From positions 558,001-622,000 of the forward strand of contig CAWFXQ010000008.1 in NCBI GenBank assembly GCA_963819845.1: a DNA stretch of 64,000 bases. Reading direction: 5' to 3'. Position 1 is the first letter of the stretch. Every line of letters starts with the position of its first letter. Both the position numbers and the translations under genes were made by a program. The notes under the pieces were generated by a model, which worked only from the letters and a program-made list of their open reading frames with translations, was not told where the DNA came from and searched no databases. Source of the stretch: DATAGF01 sp963819845. GTDB lineage: Bacteria > Actinomycetota > Thermoleophilia > Miltoncostaeales > Miltoncostaeaceae. This document shows positions 1 to 7,156 of the stretch, in pieces.

Positions 1-2
1 AC

Positions 3-1544
3 GGTGCCTGGATCGGGTACGGCGAGGTGAACGCCCGCGCCAACCGGGTGGCCAACGGGCTGATCGCCCGGGGCGTGCGGCCGGGGGAGTCGGTCAGCGT
101 GCTGCTGCCCAACTGCGCCGAGTTCGTCCCGGTCTGGTTCGGGATCCTGAAGGCCGGCGCCGTCATGAGCCCCGTCAACACGGCCTACAAGGGCGAGTTC
201 CTGAGCTGGACGATCAACCTCGTCGAGGCCAGGAAGCTGGTGATCGCGGACCTCTACCTGGACCGCCTGGACCTGATCGCGGACGAGCTGCCGGCGCTCG
301 AGCACGTGATCGTGCTGCAGACCGGCGCCCAGGAGGGCCCCGACCCGAGACTGCCCTGGGAGCCGTTGCCGGCCCTGATGACCGCTCCCGACTCGGAGCC
401 CGACGGCATCGCCTACTCCTGGACCGACGACGCCCGGATCATGTTCACGTCGGGCACCACCGGCCGCTCGAAGGGCGTCATCAAGCAGAACGCGGCCGAC
501 TACTTCTCCGCGCGCAGCTGGATCGAGGTGCTGTCGCGGCTGCGCGGCGCCGCTCCGGAGGAGCTCCGCGACGAGACCTACTTCTCGTGCCTCCCGCTGT
601 TCCACTCGAACGCCCAGGTGCTGTGCGCCTACCCGGCCCTGCTGGCCGGCGCGCGCGTGGCCTACGTGGAGCGCTTCTCGGGGAGCCGCTTCTGGCAGCA
701 GGCCATCGACGCCGGTGCGACGACCTTCAACGGCATCGGCGCGATGCTCTACTTCCTCTGGAACCAGCCGCCCTCGCCGCTCGACCGGGCCCACTCGGTG
801 CACACGATCTCGGCGGCCCCGGCGCCGCGGGACATCTACCGCGAGTTCGAGGAGCGCTTCGGCGTGACCCTCACCGAGGGCTACGGCCTCACCGAGACCG
901 GGGTCGCCACGGTCATGGACCCCACGGCGCCGCCGCGGCTGGGCTCCTGCGGCCGCGCCAACCCCGGCTACGAGGTCAGCATCGTCGAGCCGGGCACCGA
1001 CCGGCCGCTGCCGCCCGACACACCGGGCGAGATCGTGGTCGATCAGAAGATCCCCAACATCATCATGCGCGCCTACTACGCGAGCCCTGAGAAGACCGCC
1101 GAGGACTTCCGCAACCTCAAGCTGCACACCGGCGACCTGGGGCGGATGGACGCCGACGGCTACGTCTACTTCATGGACCGCGTGAAGGACTACATCCGCC
1201 GCCGCGGCGAGAACGTCAGCTCGATGGAGGTGGAGAAGGTCGTCAACGACCACCCGCGCATCGCCGAGAGCGCGATCATCGGCGTCAAGGCGGGCGAGGG
1301 GGCGTCGAGCGAGGACGAGATCCTCGCCGTCTGCGTTCCCGAGGGTCCCGCGCCCGACCCGGCCGAGCTGACCCTCTGGCTCGCCGAGCGGATGCCCTAC
1401 TTCATGGTGCCGCGCTACCTACGCTTCGTGGCGGCGCTGCCCAAGACCCCCACCGAGCGGGTCCAGAAGGTGCCGCTCCGCGAGGAGGGCATCACCGCCG
1501 ACACGTGGGACCGCGAGGCCGCCGGGGTCCGCATCTCGCGCTAG
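3..1544 (+). CDS. Acyl-CoA synthetase, CaiC-like (5' partial)
   Basis: An ANL-superfamily AMP-binding ligase that would activate a carboxylic acid to an acyl-adenylate and then to a CoA thioester. The frame is already open at base 3 and encodes a normal mid-domain stretch (GAWIGYGEVNARANRVANGL), so the GTG at 27 is not the true start and the N-terminus lies outside the window. Counting from that GTG, the phosphate loop TSGTTGRSKG is at residues 141-150, the EGYGLTETG motif near 285, and the hinge region GDLGRMDADGYVYFMDRVKD precedes RRGENVSS. The pattern resembles crotonobetaine/carnitine-CoA ligases; the substrate cannot be read from sequence. It converges on the next gene, the two stops overlapping by 4 bp. 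Confidence 0.9.
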   Translation, partial: GAWIGYGEVNARANRVANGLIARGVRPGESVSVLLPNCAEFVPVWFGILKAGAVMSPVNTAYKGEFLSWTINLVEARKLVIADLYLDRLDLIADELPALEHVIVLQTGAQEGPDPRLPWEPLPALMTAPDSEPDGIAYSWTDDARIMFTSGTTGRSKGVIKQNAADYFSARSWIEVLSRLRGAAPEELRDETYFSCLPLFHSNAQVLCAYPALLAGARVAYVERFSGSRFWQQAIDAGATTFNGIGAMLYFLWNQPPSPLDRAHSVHTISAAPAPRDIYREFEERFGVTLTEGYGLTETGVATVMDPTAPPRLGSCGRANPGYEVSIVEPGTDRPLPPDTPGEIVVDQKIPNIIMRAYYASPEKTAEDFRNLKLHTGDLGRMDADGYVYFMDRVKDYIRRRGENVSSMEVEKVVNDHPRIAESAIIGVKAGEGASSEDEILAVCVPEGPAPDPAELTLWLAERMPYFMVPRYLRFVAALPKTPTERVQKVPLREEGITADTWDREAAGVRISR

Positions 1545-2581
1545 TCGCCGCCCCCGGACCCCATCACCTCGTCGGCGTCGTGGTGGAGCTTGCGGCGCCG
1601 CGCCGACCGGGCCCCCTTGACCGCCCGTCGCGCCTTCGCACGCCACGACTCGGCGCTCCGCGGCCGCAGGTCGCGGACGACGGCGCGCGAGGCGGCGGCG
1701 GCGGCGGGGTGCGGGGACATCGCCCAGAACGCGCTGGACCACCGCTCGACGTGGTACTCGAGGACGGTGCGCCCGCGCGCGCTGCGAAGGTTCCGCGCCC
1801 AGGTGCGGAGCGGGCCCGTGGCGGGCCGGCCCGGGTCGATCAGGGCGGCCGTGGCGCGCGCCGTGGTGCGCCACACCCGCTCCATCCCCCACCGCCGCGC
1901 CACGGCCTCGACCTCTCCCGGGAGGGCGCGGCTCGCCAGCAGATGCGCGTCGAGCAGGTCGCGCAGGCGTCCGAGAGGGGTGTTCGACCATGAGTGGGCC
2001 GCGACGACGAGCGCGTGATGGCTGGGCGCCAGCGTCAGCACGCCGGGCACGGCCACCGCGGCGGGGGTGGTGGCCGCGAACAGCTCCTCGAGCGGCGGCG
2101 GAGTCGTCCCGTGCAGCCACTTCGGCGAGTGGTGCACCTCCACCAGCACGGGGAGGCCCGGCCACTGCAGTGGCCGGAGGTGGTGGATGTCCTCGTACAG
2201 CTCGGGCACCCCCACCTCGACGAAGCCGGCGTCGATGAGGCGGCGCTGCACTCCCGGGGCGTCCCGCACAAGGATGTCGAGGTCGTGAAGGGTCCGCAGC
2301 GAGGGCTCGGGGTAGAGGGCGGCAACCTCGAGGCCCTTGAACAGGACGATCGGCTCGTCGACGGCCTCGCGCACCCGCGACAGCACCATCGGCGCCGTCA
2401 GGGCGACGACCGCGGCCTTCCGCTCGGCGGCGAGCATCTCCTCGGGCACGGGCCGGCCGAGCTCGCGCAGGCGCCGGGCGCCCAGCAGGTCCAGCCGATG
2501 CTCCTCGAGGTCGGAGGTCATTGGAGCGGCGTCGATCCAGCGGTTGACCGCCTTCCAGACCTCGTCCTGCGCACCGGTCAT
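1541..2581 (-). CDS. Nucleotidyltransferase family protein (PF14907 type) of RiPP locus
   Basis: Resembles the family of uncharacterised nucleotidyltransferases (NTP_transf_5, PF14907) that recur in lasso-peptide and other PqqD-containing peptide clusters. Visible signature: the FKGLEV segment (Lys82, Gly83) followed by R96TLHDLDILV with the two candidate metal-binding aspartates D100 and D102, as expected for a polymerase-beta-type fold. It is the last gene of the peptide operon and overlaps the B2 gene by 4 bp. In the pseudomycoidin lasso cluster, as I recall, a homologue acts after the peptide kinase to decorate the phosphorylated C-terminus. By analogy this enzyme may add a nucleotide or sugar to the phosphopeptide; that is inference. 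Length of 346 residues is ordinary for the family. Confidence 0.8.
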   Translation of the reverse strand: MTGAQDEVWKAVNRWIDAAPMTSDLEEHRLDLLGARRLRELGRPVPEEMLAAERKAAVVALTAPMVLSRVREAVDEPIVLFKGLEVAALYPEPSLRTLHDLDILVRDAPGVQRRLIDAGFVEVGVPELYEDIHHLRPLQWPGLPVLVEVHHSPKWLHGTTPPPLEELFAATTPAAVAVPGVLTLAPSHHALVVAAHSWSNTPLGRLRDLLDAHLLASRALPGEVEAVARRWGMERVWRTTARATAALIDPGRPATGPLRTWARNLRSARGRTVLEYHVERWSSAFWAMSPHPAAAAASRAVVRDLRPRSAESWRAKARRAVKGARSARRRKLHHDADEVMGSGGGD

Positions 2582-2985
2582 GCGCCGAAGCGCCCCAGGG
2601 CGACGTATCCCATGCGACCCGGTGCCGGTCCCACGTTGACGCCGCCGAGCTCGACCCAGGCGTGGGCGTCGTGGCTCGACGCGTCGCGCTCGAGGCCGAC
2701 GAGCAGATCCGGGCCGTCGCCCTGGACCCAGAGCAGCCGGTAGAGCACGAGCGAGGAGTACAGGCAGCGCGTCGGCCGGCCCACGGGCCAGAGGCAGCGG
2801 CCGACCGCGCGGCTCAGCCGCTCGGGTGGGTGGTGGCGCCGAAGGCGCCGCGGGGGCCGGCCGAGCAGGCGCGTCACCTCGGGCAGCGGCCGCCGCCGCT
2901 CGACCGCCCGCACCCGGGCGTACGTCAGCCAGACGCGGATGGCCAGCCGTGCCCTGGCGGCCGGTCCCATTGGGCCCTCAGGCAT
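2578..2985 (-). CDS. Lasso-peptide B2-type leader protease (transglutaminase-like)
   Basis: A 135-residue stand-alone B2 protein (PF13471-type transglutaminase/cysteine protease fold) expected to remove the leader from the precursor encoded at 6056-6205. The family nucleophile is Cys74 in PTRCLYSSLVLYRLL and the catalytic histidine is His108 in DAHAWVELGG. The third triad residue, usually Asp about a dozen residues after the His, is not visible: the corresponding segment reads V-N-V-G-P. This could mean reduced activity or use of another residue. The gene overlaps the kinase gene by 8 bp and the nucleotidyltransferase gene by 4 bp, so it is part of one transcript. Its presence is the main reason for calling the locus lasso-like. 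Confidence 0.85.
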   Translation of the reverse strand: MPEGPMGPAARARLAIRVWLTYARVRAVERRRPLPEVTRLLGRPPRRLRRHHPPERLSRAVGRCLWPVGRPTRCLYSSLVLYRLLWVQGDGPDLLVGLERDASSHDAHAWVELGGVNVGPAPGRMGYVALGRFGA

Positions 2986-3892
2986 GGGCGGCGACCGCGT
3001 CGACGACGCGTGGCAGCGACTCGACCGACACCGGCCGCCGGAGCTCCCACACCGGTACCAGGGAGGCGAGGTCGGCGAGCTGTTGGAAGCATCGCGCCGG
3101 CCCCTCCCTCGTCGGGACCGCGAAGCTCAGGCCCCAGAGGGCCGGGATCGCCTCGATCGCCGTCACCGAGACCATCGACACCTCGTCGGAGGCCTCGCCG
3201 AGCAGCACGATCGCGCGAAGGGGAACGGGACGCGAGTCGCCGCCGGCCGAGCCCCCGAGGGGCAGCCGGACCCGGTCGGCGAGCGCGATCGCCCCCGGCT
3301 CGTCGGCGATGCCGAGGCTCTCGGCCATGTCGAGCCTCATCCGCAGCATCGCCGGCCCCGGAAGGACGCTCGGCCCGGACGGCCGGACGCACGTCAGGTC
3401 CTCGCTGAGCACCCGGAACCCCTCGCGCCAGAACGCCGCGGCGAGCGTGGTCTTGCCGAAACGGCTCGGCGCGCCGATCAGGACGGCCCCGTCGCCCACC
3501 TGCACCGCGGAGGCGTGCAGGGGCAGGTCCCCGCGCCGCAGGAAGCAGAGCAGCGCGGGGATGCCCCAGAGTCGCTCCTCGCGGCGCACCGGCTCCTCGG
3601 ACGAGGGGACGGCGACGCCGGGACCCTCGGGGTCGATCCCGTACCACCCCACGCCGTCGATCCAGAGGCGGTAGGTCGCTCCGTCCCCGCCGTCGTACAA
3701 GCGGGCGTGCAGAGGCGCGTCGCCCTCCTGGAGCCACTCGACGAGCGGCTCGCCCGCGACCGCGGGCGCGGGCTGATCGTCGACCGACACGCGCAGGGCG
3801 GGGCCGTTGACGCCGCCCCGGTTCCTGAGGAACCTCAGCTCGAGGTCGGAGCGGACCTCGAAGCCGAAGCACGATCCACGCACCGCGCTCAC
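2978..3892 (-). CDS. HPr-kinase-like peptide kinase of RiPP locus
   Basis: A 304-residue protein whose second half resembles the C-terminal domain of HPr kinase/phosphorylase. The P-loop is G140APSRFGKTT, preceded by LHASAV (His126) and followed by LSEDLT (Asp165), the arrangement seen in serine kinases of this group. Homologues in lasso-peptide clusters (paeninodin PadeK, pseudomycoidin PsmK) phosphorylate the serine at the peptide C-terminus. Here the precursor has a serine as penultimate residue, so it is a plausible substrate. ATGA overlap of 4 bp with the PqqD-like gene upstream. The N-terminal 100 residues have no motif I recognise. HprK of sugar regulation is unlikely, since that needs an HPr partner and a different context. 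Confidence 0.82.
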   Translation of the reverse strand: MSAVRGSCFGFEVRSDLELRFLRNRGGVNGPALRVSVDDQPAPAVAGEPLVEWLQEGDAPLHARLYDGGDGATYRLWIDGVGWYGIDPEGPGVAVPSSEEPVRREERLWGIPALLCFLRRGDLPLHASAVQVGDGAVLIGAPSRFGKTTLAAAFWREGFRVLSEDLTCVRPSGPSVLPGPAMLRMRLDMAESLGIADEPGAIALADRVRLPLGGSAGGDSRPVPLRAIVLLGEASDEVSMVSVTAIEAIPALWGLSFAVPTREGPARCFQQLADLASLVPVWELRRPVSVESLPRVVDAVAAHA

Positions 3893-4194
3893 GGCGCCGG
3901 CCGGGACACCACGACCAGCTCCCGACGGCGCAGGTCGTCGATGAACGCGACCACCTCCGCGTCGAGCGAGTCGGGGGGGTCCTCGACCCGGTCCCGCATG
4001 GACGCGAGGAGATCCTGGACCGTCGGGCCGTCCTCGATGAGCCCCCAGATCAGGCAGCCGGTGGGGTTCAGGCCGTGGTAGCCGGCCGATGCCAGCTGCA
4101 GCAGAACGGCCCCCTCATCGCCCGCGAGCTCGCGGTAGACCGCCTGCTCGTGGGGACGCACCCGTGACGCGAGCATCTCCGGATCGACGGTCAA
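3889..4194 (-). CDS. PqqD-like RiPP recognition element protein
   Basis: A 101-residue stand-alone RRE (lasso B1/PqqD type) expected to bind the precursor leader and deliver it to the B2 protease. The family core is visible as GLNPTGCLIWGLIEDGPTV followed by a helical segment with EVVAFIDDLRRRELV, matching the usual 'lN.tg..iw.li..g.t' pattern and closing C-terminal helix. I chose a TTG start at 4194 because it overlaps the permease stop (TATTGACC), as do the other joints in this operon. The same frame stays open far upstream over the transporter genes, but that extension is non-homologous translation of the opposite reading and should not be annotated. Confidence 0.88.
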   Translation of the reverse strand: MTVDPEMLASRVRPHEQAVYRELAGDEGAVLLQLASAGYHGLNPTGCLIWGLIEDGPTVQDLLASMRDRVEDPPDSLDAEVVAFIDDLRRRELVVVSRPAP

Positions 4195-5042
4195 TAGTCG
4201 CCCAGCGTACCCGCGCGGAGCTCTCGACGGAGCGCGCGAACATACACCCAATAGCCGAAAGCGAGCGAAACGGCAGCCATGGGCGCCAGCAGGGCCGCCG
4301 CCGGAAGGACGCCCGACCAGCCCGAGCCGCCCAGCACGGCGTCCCGCATCGCATCGAGTGCGACCGCGAAGGGGTTGGCCTCCGCGGCCGTCTGCAGCCA
4401 TTCCGGGAGGACGGTGAGCGGGAAGTACGCGCCGGAGGCGATGGTCAGCAGCGTCGCGAACAGCGCGACGACGCCCTCGCCGCGCCGGAACGTGAGGACC
4501 GCCGCCGCCGAGGCCACCCCGAGCCCCCAGACGAACGGGACGACGAGCAACAGGACGAAGATCGCCGGGAGGATGCCGTCGTAGTGGAAGTCGAGCCCGA
4601 AGCCCACGGCGATGATCACCAGGAAGAGGGCGGTCCGGACCGGCACGTAGACGAGGTCGTACGCGAGCGATCCCAGCTGGATCGTGAGGCTCCGCGTCGG
4701 CGTGAGCAGCAGGCACTCGAGCGTGCCCTGGAGCTGCTCGGAGCGGAACGCGCCCGCCACCTGGCGGAGCGCGAGCGCCACGAATGTGCCGAGGCAGATC
4801 CCGATCGCCACGAACTCCAGGTACGTGGTGGGGTCGCCGCCGAACTCCGGCAGGGCCGACGGATCGATCAGCAGGCCGATGAAGTAGAACATGAAGACCT
4901 GCACGAGCAGGCTGGCGAGGTCCCCGAAGAAGTCGAGCCGGTAGCTCCACGCCACGAGGAGGTCGCGGCGCAGGAAGGCGCCGACCTTGCCGAGCTCCTC
5001 CCAGGCCCGCCGGGACCGCAGCGTGACGGCGGAGACGCTCAC
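4191..5042 (-). CDS. ABC-2 type exporter permease of RiPP locus
   Basis: A 283-residue integral membrane protein with about six hydrophobic segments (for example FGDLASLLVQVFMFYFIGLL, AIFVLLLVVPFVWGLGVA and VALFATLLTIASGAYFPLTV), typical of ABC-2 drug/polysaccharide export permeases. The motif SGAYFPLTVLPEWLQ..NPF is characteristic of the family. GTG start at 5042 overlaps the ATPase stop as GTGA, and its own stop overlaps the PqqD-like start. With the ATPase it would export the mature peptide and may give self-protection. This differs from the single-polypeptide exporter (McjD type) found with many proteobacterial lasso peptides. Confidence 0.88.
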   Translation of the reverse strand: MSVSAVTLRSRRAWEELGKVGAFLRRDLLVAWSYRLDFFGDLASLLVQVFMFYFIGLLIDPSALPEFGGDPTTYLEFVAIGICLGTFVALALRQVAGAFRSEQLQGTLECLLLTPTRSLTIQLGSLAYDLVYVPVRTALFLVIIAVGFGLDFHYDGILPAIFVLLLVVPFVWGLGVASAAAVLTFRRGEGVVALFATLLTIASGAYFPLTVLPEWLQTAAEANPFAVALDAMRDAVLGGSGWSGVLPAAALLAPMAAVSLAFGYWVYVRALRRELRAGTLGDY

Positions 5043-6034
5043 GCCGCTGGGTCCCCGGTGAGCGAGCGAAAGGCCTCCTCGAGGGCGGACCGCGCCTCCG
5101 TGCAGGACAGCACGGGCACGCCGGCGTTGGAGAGCGCGGCCACGGCCTCGCCCAGCACGACGCCATCCGCCAACAGCAGCGAGAAGTGGATGCCGTCCTC
5201 GTCGCGGGTCGGGCGGAGCTCCCCCATCGACCCGAGAACGCCTCGCGCCCGGGCGAGCGGGGCAACGCCGTCGGCCGTCTCGCCCAGGCGCAGGAGGTAG
5301 CTGCGGAGCCGCGCGTGCTCCATGAGCTCGGGCACGCTCCCGCGGAAGCAGATGCTCCCCCGGCGCAGGAGCGTGACCTCGTCTGCCAGCCCTCGGATCT
5401 CGTCGATGCGTTGGGTCGTCCAGATCACGGCGACCCCGTCGTCCGCCGCGGCGCGGACGAGCGCCCGCACCTGGTCGGCGGCCTCGGGGTCGAGGTCGTG
5501 GGTGGCCTCGTCCACCAGCAGGACGTCGGGGCTGGTGAGGAGCGCCCGCGCCAGCGCAAGTCGCTTCTGCATGCCGTGCGAGTAGTGGCGCACCGGGCGG
5601 CGAGCGGCCTCGGCCAGGCCGACAGAGTCGATCGCCTCCGTCGCCCGACGGGCCGCCTCCGCGCCCTTCATGCCGTGCAGGCGGGCAAAGAACCGGAGGT
5701 TCTCCGTGGCGGAGATGCGCAGGTACAGTGACCGGTCGCCCGAGGGTACGAGCCCCACCCGTCGCCGCAGCTCGATCGGCCGCAAGCCGGGGTCCATGCC
5801 GAGCACGCGGATCTCGCCGCCGGCCGGGACCAGGAGGCCCATGATGGATCGCAGCAGCGTCGTCTTGCCGGCCCCGTTCGGGCCCAGCAGCGCGTGGATC
5901 TGGCCCTCGGGGACGTCGAGATCGACGCCGTCGAGGACGGTGTTCTCCCCGAAGCGATGCAGGACGGCACGGGCCTCGACTCGCGTCGAGGCCCGTGTCC
6001 GAACAACCGTCGTCGGGACTGCTGACGTCGTCAC
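5039..6034 (-). CDS. ABC exporter ATP-binding protein of RiPP locus
   Basis: A 331-residue ATPase of the ABC-2 exporter class. Walker A is GPNGAGKTT (residues 51-59), the signature is YSHGMQKR (151-158) instead of LSGGQ, and Walker B is VLLVDEATHDLD (171-182), where the usual Gly of 'GLD' is His-Asp. A C-terminal extension of about 80 residues (from roughly 245) is common in drug/lipid exporters of this type. It starts 21 nt after the precursor stop and forms a GTGA overlap with the permease gene. Partner of the permease at 4191-5042; substrate inferred to be the peptide product from position alone. Confidence 0.9.
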   Translation of the reverse strand: MTTSAVPTTVVRTRASTRVEARAVLHRFGENTVLDGVDLDVPEGQIHALLGPNGAGKTTLLRSIMGLLVPAGGEIRVLGMDPGLRPIELRRRVGLVPSGDRSLYLRISATENLRFFARLHGMKGAEAARRATEAIDSVGLAEAARRPVRHYSHGMQKRLALARALLTSPDVLLVDEATHDLDPEAADQVRALVRAAADDGVAVIWTTQRIDEIRGLADEVTLLRRGSICFRGSVPELMEHARLRSYLLRLGETADGVAPLARARGVLGSMGELRPTRDEDGIHFSLLLADGVVLGEAVAALSNAGVPVLSCTEARSALEEAFRSLTGDPAA

Positions 6035-6055
6035 TGCGCGACGCCTCCCGAGTCG

Positions 6056-6205
6056 TTAGTTGGACAGTCCTCCGCCTCCACCGGGGAAGCAGAACTCGTG
6101 ACCGCCGATCCTGATGCAAGTGGTCGCAAAAGTGTGATCCGAGATGGACCCATGGTCGAGGACCACCGGCGTCTCGTAGCTCACCTTTGCCTGGTCATTG
6201 CTCAT
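6056..6205 (-). CDS. RiPP precursor peptide, lasso-like leader
   Basis: A 49-residue peptide. I chose the ATG at 6205 because AAGGAAG lies about 6 nt upstream; a longer version starting at 6241 adds 12 residues with no support. The leader carries the lasso-family pattern Y10xxP13xxxxxG19 and a Thr at position 28, the usual penultimate leader residue. Cleavage after Thr29 would give a 20-residue core: C30 I R I G G H E37 F C39 F P, five glycines, then L S N. Core position 1 is Cys and position 8 is Glu, the spacing needed for an eight-residue macrolactam ring. Ser48 is penultimate and could be phosphorylated by the neighbouring kinase. First gene of the operon. Leader assignment is strong; ring formation is inference, since no cyclase is present nearby. 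Confidence 0.8.
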   Translation of the reverse strand: MSNDQAKVSYETPVVLDHGSISDHTFATTCIRIGGHEFCFPGGGGGLSN

Positions 6206-6210
6206 TGGAC

Positions 6211-6228
6211 TTCCTTCACTCGAAGGAA
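6211..6228 (-). promoter_or_regulatory. Inverted repeat covering the precursor ribosome-binding site
   Basis: In transcript sense the sequence reads TTCCTTC-gagt-GAAGGAA, a perfect 7-bp stem with a 4-nt loop. The right arm contains the Shine-Dalgarno sequence of the precursor gene, which starts 5 nt downstream of the stem. If it folds, it would hide the ribosome-binding site. Regulation is inferred from position only. Confidence 0.5.
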
Positions 6229-6310
6229 CACGCGCACGCATATTGAGAGCTACCGCCGCGAGGCGACAACTGGCCGTCCGGGTAGCAGATCCGACGGAAG
6301 TCTCGGAAGG

Positions 6311-7156
6311 TCACCCGCCCGGCCGCGCCGTCGCGGGGCCGCTGACGACCCGCGCGAGTGGCGCCTCGACCCGCCGGGCCGCATCCCGGGCGGCCTCTAC
6401 CCCGGGGAACAGGCCCGCCACACAGGAGCCGCTTCCGCACAACAGGACGGCCGGAGCGCCCGCCGCCCTCAGCGCGCGGGCGCAGGTCCCGAGGCCCGGC
6501 GCCAACGCCAGCGCCGCCCCCCACAGGTCGTTGCGTGAGCACGCAACCAGGCCGTCGAACGATGCGAAGTTGCGTGACGGCAAAACGACGTCGGGTGGCC
6601 GCGGTGGGAGGCGGTCGAAGGCGCGGTAGACGGCGGCCGTCGACAGCCCCACCTTCGGCTTGAGGAGCAGGGCCGCGAAGGGCGCCACCTGGGCCGGGCT
6701 CAGGCGCTCCCCCCTGCCCTCGGCCCACCGTGCGCCGCCGCGAACGAAGAAGGGCACGTCGGAGCCGACCCGTGCCGCGACCCGCTCCAGCCGGTCGGCG
6801 CCGAAGTCCAGCCCGTGGAGGCGGTCGGCCGCGACCAGCACCGCCGCGGCGTCGCTCGATCCGCCGCCCAGGCCGGCCTGCGCGGGGATTCGCTTCTCGA
6901 TGGTCACGGCGCACGGCAGCGGCCGTCCCGCCTCGGCCTCGAGCGCATCGAGCGCGCGCCAGGCGAGGTTCTCCCGCTCCGCGACCCCGGGGCAGCTCAC
7001 CCGCCGCGCCGCGGACGGCGCGACGGTCACGGTGTCCGAGAGGCCGTCGAGGGCCACCAGCAGGGTGCGCAGCGGGTGGTAGCCGTCGGCCCCCAGCGGC
7101 CCGATCTCGAGGACCAGATTGAGCTTGGCGGGCGCCTCGAGGGTCAGGCCGGCCAG
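6311..7156 (-). CDS. ispE: 4-diphosphocytidyl-2-C-methyl-D-erythritol kinase
   Basis: GHMP-family kinase of the methylerythritol phosphate route to isoprenoids; phosphorylates CDP-methylerythritol at the 2-hydroxyl. Family features: N-terminal APAKLNLVLEI, a GHMP ATP loop IPAQAGLGGGSSDAAAVL, DVPFFVRGGARWAEGRGE and a C-terminal LLCGSGSCVAGLF glycine-rich segment. No ATG, GTG or TTG precedes the essential APAKLN motif within reach. A CTG at 7156 has GGAGG 7 nt upstream and is my choice; a second CTG at 7147 overlaps the rsmA stop as CTGA. Last gene of the rsmI-metG-tatD-rsmA-ispE series and about 105 nt upstream of the RiPP precursor on the same strand. Confidence 0.92.
   Translation of the reverse strand: MAGLTLEAPAKLNLVLEIGPLGADGYHPLRTLLVALDGLSDTVTVAPSAARRVSCPGVAERENLAWRALDALEAEAGRPLPCAVTIEKRIPAQAGLGGGSSDAAAVLVAADRLHGLDFGADRLERVAARVGSDVPFFVRGGARWAEGRGERLSPAQVAPFAALLLKPKVGLSTAAVYRAFDRLPPRPPDVVLPSRNFASFDGLVACSRNDLWGAALALAPGLGTCARALRAAGAPAVLLCGSGSCVAGLFPGVEAARDAARRVEAPLARVVSGPATARPGG

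Noticed and set aside
4191..6119. Very long open frame across permease and ATPase genes as one fused transporter
   Set aside because: Only the part after 5042 matches a permease; the rest is the ATPase gene read out of phase. The GTGA overlap defines two genes.
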